64,000 bases of DNA from Ailanthus altissimus (taxonomy: Eukaryota > Streptophyta > Magnoliopsida > Sapindales > Simaroubaceae): NCBI GenBank assembly GCA_946807835.1, contig OX327705.1, positions 17,700,501 to 17,764,500 on the forward strand, written 5' to 3'. Every line of letters starts with the position of its first letter. The first letter of the stretch is position 1. A program made the position numbers and the translations under genes. The notes beneath the pieces are model-generated. The model did no database searches, was not told where the DNA came from, and saw only the letters and a program-made list of their open reading frames with translations. Of the stretch, positions 21,701-33,741 are shown piece after piece.

Positions 21701-23430
21701 TGTTAATGTGGGAACAACACCATCTCTCAACCAATTCAGAATATGCCGGAAATGCTTTCCATCCCTATCAACAAATATATATCCCTGAAAGAATTTAATA
21801 TGTTCAGAGTTCATAATATGACTTACATACTTGAGAGAAGAGCTATGCGATGCAAATTATAGTTAAGTGTTTTCCTTGATAAAAAAAACTCGTCAACACA
21901 TAAATGATCATCATGAGAATCATATATTAGAATAAGATGCAAAAACTAGCCATTTAGTGTTCCTATAGGATAAAAAAGATCACATGGAGGAATTGTGAAA
22001 ATCGGATTATTTGTGCTGACATTATGGCTGAAAATTGCAATGTTTACATATGTTTGGCAGGAGAAAAAAAGGAAAAAAAGGGAAGGGGGCAATCATGCTC
22101 TCCATTCGTTTCACTGGTAGGATGAAAGGGAGAGAAAACGAAGATCATTGTAAATGGAAATTTTGTTACTTATTTTCTCCCTTCAATAAAATTCACTCCT
22201 TCTATCATAATCCACTAATTTTGGAAGAATTGAGTTTGTTGGTTAAGAAGGAATGGTAAATTCTTCCCATTTCCTTCCCTACATTGCCTTTTCCTGACCC
22301 CATAAGGAAACAATTTACCCCTCTTATCATTTCCTTCTTTACCTACGTATAAAGAATAACCAATTAAGAATCTATCAGCCACCTTATAAGTTCAAAGAGA
22401 GTGAAGGAGCAAGAAACACATAATAAGAAAATAATAGAAAGCTATAGCAGAAATTCATGAGACAGTTGGATATTTCCTGGAGACACAAGATATGCGAAAC
22501 CAGCCACATTAAAAAACTAAACAAACTCAAGACTCCCCATAACTGTATTTTGAGCACAAAATCCTAACATTGTCAAGAAATATTATTTAAACAAAAGAGA
22601 TAAAAATAAAACTTCATGCATCAACTATCTACAACATATACTTAGCGACATTGTGGAACAACACATAACTGAAACATTTGCCACATAGCATGCAACAGCA
22701 AATGCATCAATATAAAAGTTTGTGTATGCACCAAAGCAAAATAAGCATACAAAGATCCAATCTCACTTTATGTAAAGTAAGTAACCAAGGACGAAGTTAA
22801 ACAACCTTATCAGAGTCACTGCACACAGTACAGCGACCACTGAACATGGCTGCAAGCAAGGACTTGGGCTCACGGTGGGTCAGAGTATCAACTGTTGTAC
22901 AAAATTTCTTTCCCCCTGCATATGAACACCCAATATACATAAACAAATTTCTTCAATTTAGAGCATAAATCACTACCAATTTTCCTGTGTTACAGTTTCA
23001 AACACTGTAAATGACTGCAATTAATTCAATAATTCGAATTCTTCTTGGTGGCTAAGAAAATTATAGCAACATTAACAAAAAAATACATTTACCAAAGAGT
23101 AACTAAAGAGCAAATAAATCATAAAATTCAGCTAATTTAACTCTATCACAGGAAATTAGTAATAAATTTGAGCTAATTAAGAAGGGAAAAAAAAAAAAAG
23201 AAAATCAGGTTTTGTGCATTTCTTTTTAAAAACAGATCACTTCTAGGTAAAACCTTACTATGATCGATAACTAACAGCTAAATCGCAGTGACGAAAGTGT
23301 AAGCATGTAGGTTATATGAAATACATGTAATTTGTTAAAGGCATTTTATGAATGCTACAGAGAGAATGAGAGAAATTTACTGACCGATGTTGAGACGAAC
23401 TACTGAAGCGGAATCAGAGTCCTCGGCCAT
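15729..23430 (-). CDS. FIP2: FIP2-like BTB/POZ (T1) and pentapeptide-repeat protein
   Basis: Coding exons on the minus strand: 23385-23430, 22806-22915, 21650-21784, 19215-19370, 18724-18807, 18455-18501, 18292-18365, 17422-17480, 17035-17094, 15879-15959, 15729-15782. They total 906 nt, 301 residues plus TGA, against about 298 for Arabidopsis FIP2 (formin AFH1-interacting protein, from memory). The K+-channel-tetramerisation-type BTB domain covers residues about 10-105 (VVRLNIGGKKF, GYIFVDRDGKHFRHILNWLR). A short linker follows, then pentapeptide repeats of the A(D/N)LXX type from about 140 to the end (ANLEGANLEGANLKGAKL). FIP2 binds a formin, and T1-BTB proteins often act as cullin-3 adaptors; the role here is inferred from homology. 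All introns are GT-AG except the one after 18292, which starts GC. Introns hold a TRIM and a MITE. The reading frame is intact. Confidence 0.95.
17602..17716 (-). repeat. TRIM 3' LTR
   Basis: This 115-bp repeat, with TG...CA ends on the minus strand, is similar along its full length to the copy at 17838-17949. Confidence 0.88.
17824..17835 (-). other. TRIM primer-binding site
   Basis: The minus strand reads TGGTATTAGAGC; 11 of 12 bases match the initiator tRNA-Met primer site. It starts two bases inside the 5' LTR. Confidence 0.85.
17838..17949 (-). repeat. TRIM 5' LTR
   Basis: This copy is nearly the same length as its partner, with the last bases missing. The primer site lies immediately inside it. 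Confidence 0.88.
20130..20617. mobile_element. hAT-like MITE in the third FIP2 intron
   Basis: The ends are TAGAAGTGGGCA and, inverted, TAGGAGTGGGAA. They enclose about 490 bp full of AACCGA/TCGGTT-type words and no coding region. The flanks ACTCCCAC (20122-20129) and ACTCCCAG (20617-20624) agree at 7 of 8 positions with a one-base overlap into the element end, consistent with an aged 8-bp hAT duplication. Confidence 0.65.
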
Positions 23431-26339
23431 TGCTGACTTCCGAGTGCTGTGCAATGACTCGTCACACCGCGTTTCAAGGTACCTATAGCTCGGCCACTTT
23501 GAAGGAAAGTGATACTTTGGGCTGGACAGAAGCCCATTTGAGAAGTGATCTTGGGCATTGGTGGGCCGATAGGAAGTCAAAAATAAGAACATTGAAAGTT
23601 TTTAAATAAATAAAATAAAATAAAAAGTAAAAATCATCAGGGCTGTTCAATATCTTTTTAAGTATTTTTTTAAAAATTATTTAATAAAATAATTTTGATT
23701 TTTATGTTACTTTTTTTTTTATAAAAAAATTATTACATTTCAAATCTAAACTATCAAATGATTAAAATATTACCATCCAAATACTAATTAAGTACAATAT
23801 AATCAATTAAATAATCTTTTCAAATTAAAATTAATTTCTCAATAACTAGAAGAACAACTATTAAATAACTGATATAATCAATTAAACAACCTTCATAAAT
23901 AATTGGAGGGACTAAAACTAATATTATAATATTATAGCCTAAATATCAACTAAGTACAATTTAATTAACTAAAAAATCGTTTCAGATAATTAGAATGACT
24001 AAAATTGACCTTTCAATAATTAAAAAAATAACTATCAAATGATTATAATATTACATCCCAAACATCAATTGAGTATAATATTATTAATTAAACAACTCTC
24101 CCACTAAATAATTGAAGGGACTAAAACTAGCCTCTCAATAACTAAAATAATTAAAACAACCATAAACTCTACCAGAATTTAAAAATATAATCAACTAAAC
24201 AACTTTCTCAAGCAATTGAAATGATTAAAATTGACCTCTCAATAATTAGAATAATTAAAATTATCTAAAATTTTGTTAAGATTTGAACTCCTAACTTAAG
24301 TTAAGGGTGCACAAATTTTATCGTTGAGACAAATATCTAATTATTTTATGTTACTATATTCAAAATTAAAAATGTTCGGTATTATTTTCTAAAAATTATT
24401 ATTTTGATATTAAAAATGACAAAAATAATAATTATGCATTCAATATAACTATAGTGGGAAACAGTTTTTATTAAATATATAAGTTATACCATCTTTAACT
24501 TTGGTTTTAGAAGGTATGAAAAAGAACTTTGGAACAACTGATTATAAATAATGCATTAATCAAATAAAATTGCGTTTTTGTATTATAAGATTTTATATAA
24601 AAAGAGAAATCAGATGAAAATTAAGATAATATAAATATAACATGATAATTAGTTTGATTTTGATATAATCGCAATATGTTTTTATTTTTACTAAATTAAC
24701 TACCATATTTTGCTGAAACATCTCAATCACAATATTCTTCTTGTATTCTTCCACATGCACACCCTATTCGCCCTTTGGGGTTTTGTTTTTGTTTCATTTT
24801 GTTGTTTTAATCTTTTCTTTGAAAAAAGTGAGTTTTTATTTTTATTTCCTTTAAGCTTTTACTGATTTTTTCCATACATTATTATGCAATTTTTGAATTA
24901 ACTCACCCTTTTGTCTAATTTGAAATTCCCATCCCTTTGTTTATCACCAGATTCAATGTATTTTTTTATTTTTTTTGCAGTTAAGCATTTGCTCATAAAT
25001 CTGATCAAACACTTCTTTAATATTAATCTGATTGAAATGTTTTTCATATTTTCATCCTCGCCTACGAATTAACTCTATGTCACAGCCTTTTAAACAATCT
25101 TAGCATTTAAGAAAATATCATGTTGTACGTTGAAGTGGAATGAGCAAAGTCGGGCATCCATCCAATCAAAATTAGAGAGATATATATCCTATGTCTCAGA
25201 TGTTAGAAATATTTATATTATTTTGTGTACATAAATCATATATAATAACATTTTTAAATTAATAAAATTTATTTATATATATGTTTCATACGTGAGCCTA
25301 TATTTATAAAAGTTTTTGATTTATGTGTTAGATGTATAATGTTAATGTAAGAGATATGGATCACAAATTTTTTATAAATTAAATCTTGTTAATATCCACT
25401 AATAAAAATGATATTTTATTATGTAAAACTGTAATTTTCTATTCTTATAGTAGATTATTTACATTGGTTATTAAATTAGAGACTTCAAATACAAAAACTA
25501 ATGTATATAATATATTGAATGTGATTACTTTAAATTTTGATCTGATTAACTAAATGTCATTGATCTTAATTCAAAAAATGTTTAATAAATTTGATTGACC
25601 TTAGTTTTGAACAAATAATAAATTTATATTCATGTAATGCATCTTTTGAGTTACCATGGAATAAGATTCATATAAATAATCAAAATCTCAATAGTTTAGA
25701 GATTTAATTTCATAGATTGTAGAAATATATGTTTACATGATGGAATCTATTTAGTAATGTTCACTTAAACTATTTCTAATACTTGATCTTTTAAACTATA
25801 GCCACAACTTATTAAATAAATTGTTTGTTGAATAATAATATTTATTTATAATTTATTTATAAATATAGACATATTAGAGCATTCAATAATTTTGAGGTAA
25901 ATAAGTAATTAAATAGGTGAGACATTTTTTCATGGTATAATTTTAATTAAAGATATCAATTAAATGGCTTATTAAGTGGTTATTATTGGTATAAGATCAA
26001 GTCTAATTTAATTAAAAAGGTTTTTAGTTAAAACAAGCTTTTATTTATTTAACATGAGTTATTAGAGTACAATCATTAACTTTTATAGAATAGTTTATGG
26101 TTAACTTAAAAGAACTAGTGTATCATAAAATAACTTAAACTGGATCTTTTACGTTAGAGCATAAAAGTCCATGAGTCTAACAGCTCCTCTACTAACTAAA
26201 ATCTTAACCAATCTCAAATCCTAATCAAATTTTAAATTCTTAAAAGAGATGCTTATATATAGAAGAGGTAGAAAGTTGTAAAAAAGATAAGAACAATAAT
26301 TTTTTATACATACTTTTATGTAGAAAAGAGAATTAGACT
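23431..26339. other. FIP2 upstream region and AT-rich intergenic DNA
   Basis: About 23431-23600 is probably FIP2 5' untranslated and promoter sequence, being the least AT-rich part. The rest is AT-rich, with the degenerate repeats listed separately and no coding region recognised. Confidence 0.5.
23745..24260. repeat. Degenerate AT-rich repeats upstream of FIP2
   Basis: Phrases such as TCAAATGATTA, AATATTACATCC, ATAATCAATTAAACAAC, GGGACTAAAACTA and CTCTCAATAA recur several times in the same order, at spacings of about 120-150 bp. Copies are heavily diverged. The origin is unknown. Confidence 0.5.
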
Positions 26340-26343
26340 ATAC

Positions 26344-28015
26344 CTATGTTGACCTTTGGGGACCAACACCAACTTTATCAAATAAGGGTTATAAATATTA
26401 CATTGCACTAGTTGATAATTACACAAACAACACCTAGATATACCTAAACTAACAATCAAAAACCTACCAAACCTTTATAACATTTACAAAAAATATATTG
26501 AAAAGTTGTTTAACCATGAGATCAAGATTGCGTAGTGTGACATGGGGGAGAATTTACAGCCTTGGAATAATATCTAAAATAAGAGGGAATAAATCAGAGA
26601 TACCCTTGTCCCTACACATAACATCATAATGGTAAGGTAAAGAAAAGGCACAAACACCTTATAGAAACAACATTAACACTTCTAGTACAAGCTGACATGT
26701 CAATCAAGTACTAGTAGGAAGTAGTTCACACTTCATCTTATCTCATTAATAGGTTACCAACACCAAAACTTGAATATATTGCCATATGAGAACCTTTTTG
26801 GACATAAACCAAAATACTCACTTGTAAAAACCTTTAATTGTGAATGCTTTCCTTATCTAAGGCCATATAACATAAACAAATTCAAATTTCACACATCAAA
26901 GTGTATCTTTATAGGCTACAATCCTAAGCACAAATGATAAATATGCCAACATTCTTCTTGTAGAGTCTATATAGCTAGGCATATGAACTTCAATGAGAAA
27001 GTTTTCCCTTTTCATTTTGACCTTGAATTCAGAACTAACAATAACAAATTTCTAAGTGAGTTAAACACATTGAGTTACAATTCATATTTGTTGAACCAAC
27101 CAAAATATTCAATAACTCAGGCACTACAATAGATTCAGAACCAAGCTTAACCACCACACTAGCAAGCATTAACACTTTTTATCAGTCTCAATCAGCAGAT
27201 CAACTAAATTCTACTACTAACAACATACCTCAGTCTAAAAACACTGATTCATTTCCAACTCATCATCCAAATGTATCAGAACAAGCACAAAACTTGCCTA
27301 GACACAATACCATTACTGAACCAATTCATCTAAACCTCACTTTCTCATACCCCGTAATCACAAGATTAGAAGCAAGCATATTCAAAAATGTACATGAGTA
27401 TAGTAAACTAGTGTATAGACACCTCAAATTCTTTAGAAGCAACACTTTACAATCCCAAGTAATGCCATGAAATGCTGGAGGTATTCAATGCTCTTATGAA
27501 AAACAACACTTGGGATTTGGTACTATATTCACTAGATAAGAATATCATTGGAAACAAATGGGTCTTCAAGGTAAAACAAAAACCAGATGGTAATGTGGAG
27601 ATGTACAAGGCTAAATTATGGGCTAAACGTTTTCATCAAACCTAAGGCATTAATTTTTATGAGACCTTTAGCCTTGTAGTTGAACTTTGCATAATCAAAA
27701 ATTTTCTATCTCTAACCCTCATAAGTGCAAAAACAACATAGATATCACCTCTCTTGAAGGAACTATCACTTAATTTAAATGAAACTCTAACCATTTAGAT
27801 AGATAATACAAGTTCAACCTCTCTATTATCTAACCCTACCTATTACTTAAAGAAAAAATACAAATAAATAGATATTCACTTTATTAAGGACAAAGTCAGC
27901 AATGGTGAACTAGAGATTGATTATGTTCCTAGCAGAGATCAATTGGTCGACATCCTAACTAAACTCCTAAGGTATGATAGATTTTAATATCTTAAAACTA
28001 AGCTAATGTTCTATT
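26344..28015 (+). pseudogene. copia B pol fragments
   Basis: The integrase core starts DLWGPTPTLSNKGYKYYIAL at about 26350 (first catalytic Asp). It continues with the LFGHKPKYSLVKTFNCECFP segment near 26790-26850 and a YNPKHK segment near 26920. The reverse-transcriptase start, NIIGNKWVFKVKQKPDG, lies near 27540-27590. Sequence then jumps, at about 27721-27780, to the RNase H tail: IDNTSSTSLLSNPTYY, HFIKDKVSNGELEIDYVPSR and DILTK. Most of reverse transcriptase, including its YxDD centre, and the RNase H start are therefore missing. Stops are frequent. Confidence 0.85.
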
Positions 28016-28030
28016 AAAAATATTCAACTT

Positions 28031-28039
28031 AAGGAGGGA
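28031..28039 (+). other. Polypurine tract of copia B
   Basis: AAGGAGGGA lies immediately before the TG of the 3' LTR at 28040, the usual plus-strand priming position. Confidence 0.7.
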
Positions 28040-28500
28040 TGTCAAAGATTACGCTGATGTGATACAGAAGATCACTTAAACTAAGGATGACATAGAGAAT
28101 GCTGATGTGGAGCGGAGGATGAGCTAGCCTAAAGATGATAAGAAGTGTGCTAAAATTATGCAGCACTTTAAACTGCTTGACAGGTGTGGCAAAGACAAAG
28201 AAATGAAATTGCAAGAAATGTATTTGTAAAATTGTCGTGACAGAAACCACATTAGCAACTGTCATAATCCAAAGTAGCACAAAATCAAGCTTTGCTAAAT
28301 CAATGTCCAGGATAAATTATAGTATAAATTGTACCGGTTTTATGTTGTTACAAGGAAGGATGAAATTAGAAAATAATCATCTTGGTTCGAGCAATTCAAT
28401 ATAAGGCATATTCTTACTGTATATAAATAGATGATATACGCAACATTGTAACTAAGCCTTTTTACAATCAATATAGAAGAGCATTTAGTAAAAATATCAA
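28040..28500 (+). repeat. 3' LTR of copia B (right end uncertain)
   Basis: It starts TGTCAAAG after the polypurine tract and has a TATA-like box near 28420. No partner LTR is visible, so its end cannot be fixed. Nothing else is recognised up to copia C at 28876. Confidence 0.55.
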
Positions 28501-28875
28501 TATTCTTTATTTTCAAACTTTTAGCAGTGACTAAATAAACAAACAAAAAAAGCCATAGAAGCATAGTTTCCACACAAAAAAAGAGTAATGCATTCTTCAT
28601 TTGTATACAAGAAATAACCATCATAGCTAATGTCCATCATATGCAATAATTAACAATAAATAGAACCAAACAAACTCATCTCTTTATTGACGAGAAATGT
28701 GAAGAGGAGATTTCTCTTTATTGAAGAAAAAGAGTTCTCCTAATTTCTCTTCAACAAAGAGAACCGAGTTATTCATTATCTTTCTTTGTAGTGATGATGG
28801 CTCTAAGGAAATCACTCAAATAAAATAGCTAGAACAAATACCTATGTGTAGAAATTTAATATAAAAATTGATTTG

Positions 28876-29314
28876 TGTTAGTTTTCTATATAATTTAATC
28901 ATGCTTGATAACTTAATAAGCAATTAGATTAATGCAGAATTAAAATAAAAACTAAAACTAACATATCTCCAGCCATTGGTAACTCTAAGAATCTGAAACT
29001 GAACTTGAATGTGTTTAAGAACTTCTAAGCCCTAATTAATCTCTATATAATGGTGTATAATACTAAAGGAGACTGAATGGCTTGAAAACTTATACCACAA
29101 TTAATGTATTTATTTTTTGTATTGCGTATACTCTTTTATCAAAAGTATGCTTTACTTATAGTAGGCATATTTTATATCATAGTTGGATTCTGATTATTTG
29201 AATTATTCTTATCCTATATATGGACCACTTTTATTTCAATCAAAATCACTAAAGTGATTGAATATGTATAGAATTTTATATTTTAGGTGATTAGTCTAAA
29301 ATAAAATTCTAACA
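28876..29314 (-). repeat. 3' LTR of copia C
   Basis: Seen on the plus strand it starts TGTTAGTTTT and ends ATTCTAACA. It is similar over its whole length to 37116-37552. Confidence 0.9.
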
Positions 29315-29599
29315 TTCTCTCACTTGATCTATATATTCTATTTTTCACCATAGTAAGAAACAAATGCATGAATCATAGCTATAGGTCCTCTAAAAATGAG
29401 TATTATCTTATATGTATTACAATACATTATGTCTTTTGACATAAGCCCATAATACTTAATGAATAAATCATATGTTTATCCTAAGTCCAAACTTAATGAT
29501 ATTTCTCAAATGAATGAATGTGCACACAATTAATAATTAATATGAAAAATATCAACTTACATAGAGTTTAATAACATAAATCTCAATGACGAAATTACA

Positions 29600-32500
29600 T
29601 AGAAGAATTAAGTCCCATTTTGTCTACATTATCCTTGAATTTCAATAGTGGCATGTCTTTAGTCAAAAGATCGGCTATTATCAATTTAGTGCTAACGTGT
29701 TCAATGACTACTATTTTCTCTTTAATACGTTCCTTGTAACTAAATACTTAATGTTGATGTGTTTACTTTAACTTCTACTTTTATTAATTTTAGCCATAAA
29801 AATTACAAGTGAATTGGCATAATATATCCTTAATGGTCCAAAATAGAATCTACAATTCTAAGCCCCAATATGAAACTCTTTATCTATATATAATGTGAGG
29901 TAGCCTCAAAATAAAACATGAACTCAGCCTCTATAGTAGAAGTAGTAGTCAAAGTCTACTTTGACTCTTTCAAGATACAGCTCCATCGGCAAACATAAAA
30001 ATGTATCAAATGTTGATTTTGTGAATCAATGCAGCTAGAAAAGTTTAAATTAGAGTAGTTAGTTACCTCTAAATTATCAGTCTGTCTATACACAAGCACG
30101 TAATCCTTTGTTCTCTGAAGGTACCTTATCACTTTTTTTACAGCTCTCCAGTAGTCCATAGCTGGATTACTCTAATATCTTTCTAACATTTCCACAATAA
30201 ATGCAATATCGGGTTTTATGCAGACTTGAGCATACATTAGGCTTTTAACAGCAGAAGCATATGAAATGTTCTTCATTTGATCCATTTCAAGTTCAATTCT
30301 TGGGCACTGGTTCAGGTTAAACCTATCACCCTTCACAATATAAGCTATACTTTGTGAATAATCTTTCATCTGAAATCTCTCTAAAACTTTATTGATATAG
30401 GTTTCTTGAGATAAGCCTAAAATAAATCAAAATTTATCAATATATATCTTAATACAATTATATAAGATGCATCACCCATATCCTTCATATCAAAGTTTTC
30501 AGAGAGAAATTATTTTACCTCATGTAGCAAACCCTTGTCATTAGTTGCAAATAAAATGTCATCTACATATAGAATAAGGAAACAAATTTTGCTCCCACTA
30601 ACCTTCTGGTATATGTATTAATCTATGATATTCTCTATAAATTTAAATAAAGAGATAATATCATGAAATTTTAAATACAACTAACGAGAGGCTTGTTTCA
30701 ATCCATATATGGATTCTTAAACTTGCATACTAAATGCTCACTATTACTAAAAGAAAATTCTTCTAGTTGTGTTTGTAAACCTCTTCCTCTAGTTCTCCAT
30801 TGAAAAAAGCTATTTTCACATTCATTTGTTGCAGCTTTAAGTCAAAATGAGCAATTAATTCCATTAATATACAAAAAGAATCCTTTTTTTGGATATAAGA
30901 GAAAAAGTTTCCTTGTTGTTAATTCCTTCCTTTTAAGTGAACCTTTTAGCAATAAGTCTTGCTTTATATCTTTTGATCTTGCCCAATAAGTCTTTCTTTA
31001 TTTTAAAGACCTATTTACATCCAATGGCCTTTGCATCATTAGGCAACTCGACAAGATCTCAAACTCTATTAGACACTATAGAATTCATCTCATCTTTCAT
31101 GACAATATACCACAAATTTGATTCTTTACAACTCATAGCTTGTGAAAACATTTCAAGGTCATTTTCAGTTTTAATATTATAGTCCGATTCATAGATATAC
31201 AATATAGTCACTAGAAATTATTGATTTCTTTTCTCTAGTAAATCTTCTTAATGTTGTATCAACATTTTCCTGAGGAATATGTTGTTCAACTGGTTATTTA
31301 AAAGTTTTAGGTAATTCTTGAAAAACCTAATCTACTGGATTATTATTAGCAACTTATGGTACTTTAGTGATTGGTTCCACAACATTTATTTGGACTTGAG
31401 AAGTGTTATGAACAACAATCATTTTATTACTGTAGGTGGCAGGTTGAGCTTCCATATAATCTCTCTCAAGAATGATATCTTAGGATTGACTACTTCCACT
31501 AATCAAATCATTTTTAAGAAACTTTGTGTTTCTTGATTTCACAATCCTTGTGTTATGAGATGGGCAATATAATCTATACCCTTTTGACCTTTCGGCATAT
31601 CCAATGAAATACTCACTAATGGTCCTTAGGTCTAGTCTCTTCTCTTATGGGTTGTAAACTCTTACTTTAAATAGAAATCTCCAAAATCGTATATGTTGCA
31701 AACTTGGTTTCCAATCTTTGAATAACTCAAATGGCGTCTTTAGGATTGCTTTGGTTGGAACTCGATTTAATATATACACTACTTTTTTTTAGCTTCAATC
31801 CATAAGGATTTAGGAAGCTTGAAGCTGCTAAGCAGACTCTGCACCATGTTTAATAATGTTTGATTTCTTCTTTCTTCTACACCATTCTAATCTACAAAAC
31901 CAGGCATAGTGTATTAGGCAACAATCCCATGCTCTTGAAGAAACTTAGTAAACAGATCAAGTGCTTGTACATCCTCAGTGTATCTACCATAATATTCTCC
32001 ACATCTATCAGTTCTCATGATCTTAATTTATTTTTTACATTATTTCTTTACTTCGGTCTTAAATACTTTAAAAGTATCTAGTGATTCGTTCTTATTGAAA
32101 ACAAGTATAGATATATTTATCGTGAGTATCATCTATGAAAGAGATGAAGTATTTTGAACCATACGAGTTCATGCATGAACTATAAATATGTGATTGTATA
32201 ATCTCTAATATGTACATACTCCACTTGGCACTTTTCTTAGATTTGTTGATCTGCTTTTCCTTAATCTAGTCTATGCAAGTATCAAAATTGGTAAAATCTA
32301 GAGTACTTAGTACTTTGTCATTTACTAATCTCTTTATTCTTTCTATAGAGATATGTTTCAAACTTTAGTGCCATAACATAGAGGAATCTTCATTCATAAC
32401 ACTTGTTTAATAACATTGTAAACATGCATACATTATGAGTAGTTTTATTTTGCAAATTAATAAAAAAAAACCATCAGACAATGTATCATTCCCAATAAAA

Positions 32501-32840
32501 TCATATATAAAAAATAATCTAAAAGATATATTTGAAAGGTTGGAAGAATGTCATAAAGGTACAAGTCTTAAAACTGAAATTAAGTTCTTAAAAATAATAG
32601 GAATTTAAAGGGTCCTTTCTAAATTTAAAATAGAACTACTACTTAGAACTAAATTGCATATTTCAATAGTCTAGATATGTTAACGCATCTTATTTCTAGA
32701 GTAGATGCATTATTCACTTCCTACTGGCTTCCTTAGGTTTTGTATACCCTATAAGGTATTAAAAATGTAGATTATAGAATGAGAATCAATCCACCATTTG
32801 TTATAAATAGTATTAACAATATTAGATTCATAAACAAATG
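29600..32840 (-). pseudogene. copia C pol (integrase, reverse transcriptase, RNase H), broken
   Basis: Reading leftwards: integrase remnants (about 31900-32330, including YFISFIDD); the post-integrase stretch FIGYAERSKGYRLYCPSH near 31560-31620; reverse transcriptase (about 30470-31060) with YVDD at 30558-30569; a MKDYSQSIAYIVKGDRF segment at about 30320-30369; and RNase H (about 29620-30160) with an AVKKVIRYLQRTKDY start. The end near 29600 reads KFKDNVDKMGL, the usual copia C-terminus. The catalytic Asp of the YSDAD motif has become Asn (NYSNLNF). Multiple stops break every domain. Protein words match copia A, so both belong to one lineage. Confidence 0.88.
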
Positions 32841-33640
32841 AGGTTGGATTTTCTTTTCAAGTTATTTGTGAAATTTGGTGCAATCTTTCTTTATATGTCC
32901 TTTTATTTTGCCAAAAAAAAAATGCTTGTATTCTTTTTTAAGTTCATCTTGGAGTAGTATTTTACCTTTCCTCTTTTGTTTGGCTTTTTTTTGTTTTTTT
33001 TTGTTTTACCTTGGGTTGTTATTAATGCACTCTCACCTAATTCTATTGCCAACCGTTCTTCCTCTTGAACCCACATGGTCAATAATTCATTGACTATTTA
33101 TCCTTATGTGTGTTGTAGGATATTTTGAAAGTCCATATTACGATGGTATGGGATTCAATATATAGTGCATAAGAAAAGAATCAGATATCGTAACCTCAAG
33201 TGTTTTCAATTGAGTTGCAATGTCCCTCATTTGCATGATGTGCTCACGCACACCTCTCACACAATGAGCCTTAAGAATGAAAAGTTCATAATTAGGATAC
33301 TAGCAAGTGCCTAATCTGAAGTCTCATATTGTTCATCAATAGACTTCAGTAATGCTCAGACATTGTTTGTTGTTCAATTCAACCACGAAAATCAGCAGAG
33401 ATCTTGGTTTTTATCAACATTACACTAAGGTGATTAGATCATTTTTATTGTTCATAAAGATCAATTTTCTTTTAGAGTACTGGTTATAATAATGGATGGT
33501 TCGTCTATCCTAATAGCATAATCAATGTCCATCCATCATAAATGAAGGATTATCATTTCCTTCTATATTTTGTAGTTATCATCCTTTAATTCAAGAATTC
33601 CATATCTTATATCAAAGAATTTTGCAAGTTACATAACTAC
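32840..33640 (-). pseudogene. copia C gag, broken
   Basis: Alignment by eye to copia A places the start near 33635, where the codon after ATG is already a stop. It continues with GILELKDDNYKI, WMDIDYAIRIDEP near 33490-33560, and a MWVQEEERLAIELGESAL stretch near 33050-33110. The zinc knuckle near 32870-32920 keeps its H and last C (GHIKKDC) but has lost the first two cysteines. The nested LTR begins about 100 bp upstream of gag. Confidence 0.75.
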
Positions 33641-33741
33641 AAAATATAAATGTTTATGATTAAGGTTTTCAGATTAATAACTTTATATCATATTTTACCA
33701 ATGTAAATCATGAATTAAAAGTTGTGAATTTAGTGACATAG

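Larger units (their letters stand above)
26340..28500 (+). mobile_element. Ty1/copia remnant B, internally deleted
   Basis: Integrase, the start of reverse transcriptase and the last part of RNase H follow one another on the plus strand. A polypurine tract (28031-28039) and the start of a 3' LTR at 28040 (TGTCAAAG) come next. No 5' LTR or gag is recognised. The 3' LTR has a TATATAAATAG motif near 28420; its end is not determined, so the right limit is approximate. Confidence 0.8.

Noticed and set aside
21900..23380. Possible extra genes inside FIP2 introns
   Set aside because: Open frames are short, lack homology, and the FIP2 exon chain is complete without them.
31860..32081. Plus-strand open frames between 30937 and 33093
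   Set aside because: They are antisense shadows of the minus-strand copia C pol; the minus strand gives copia protein words in order.
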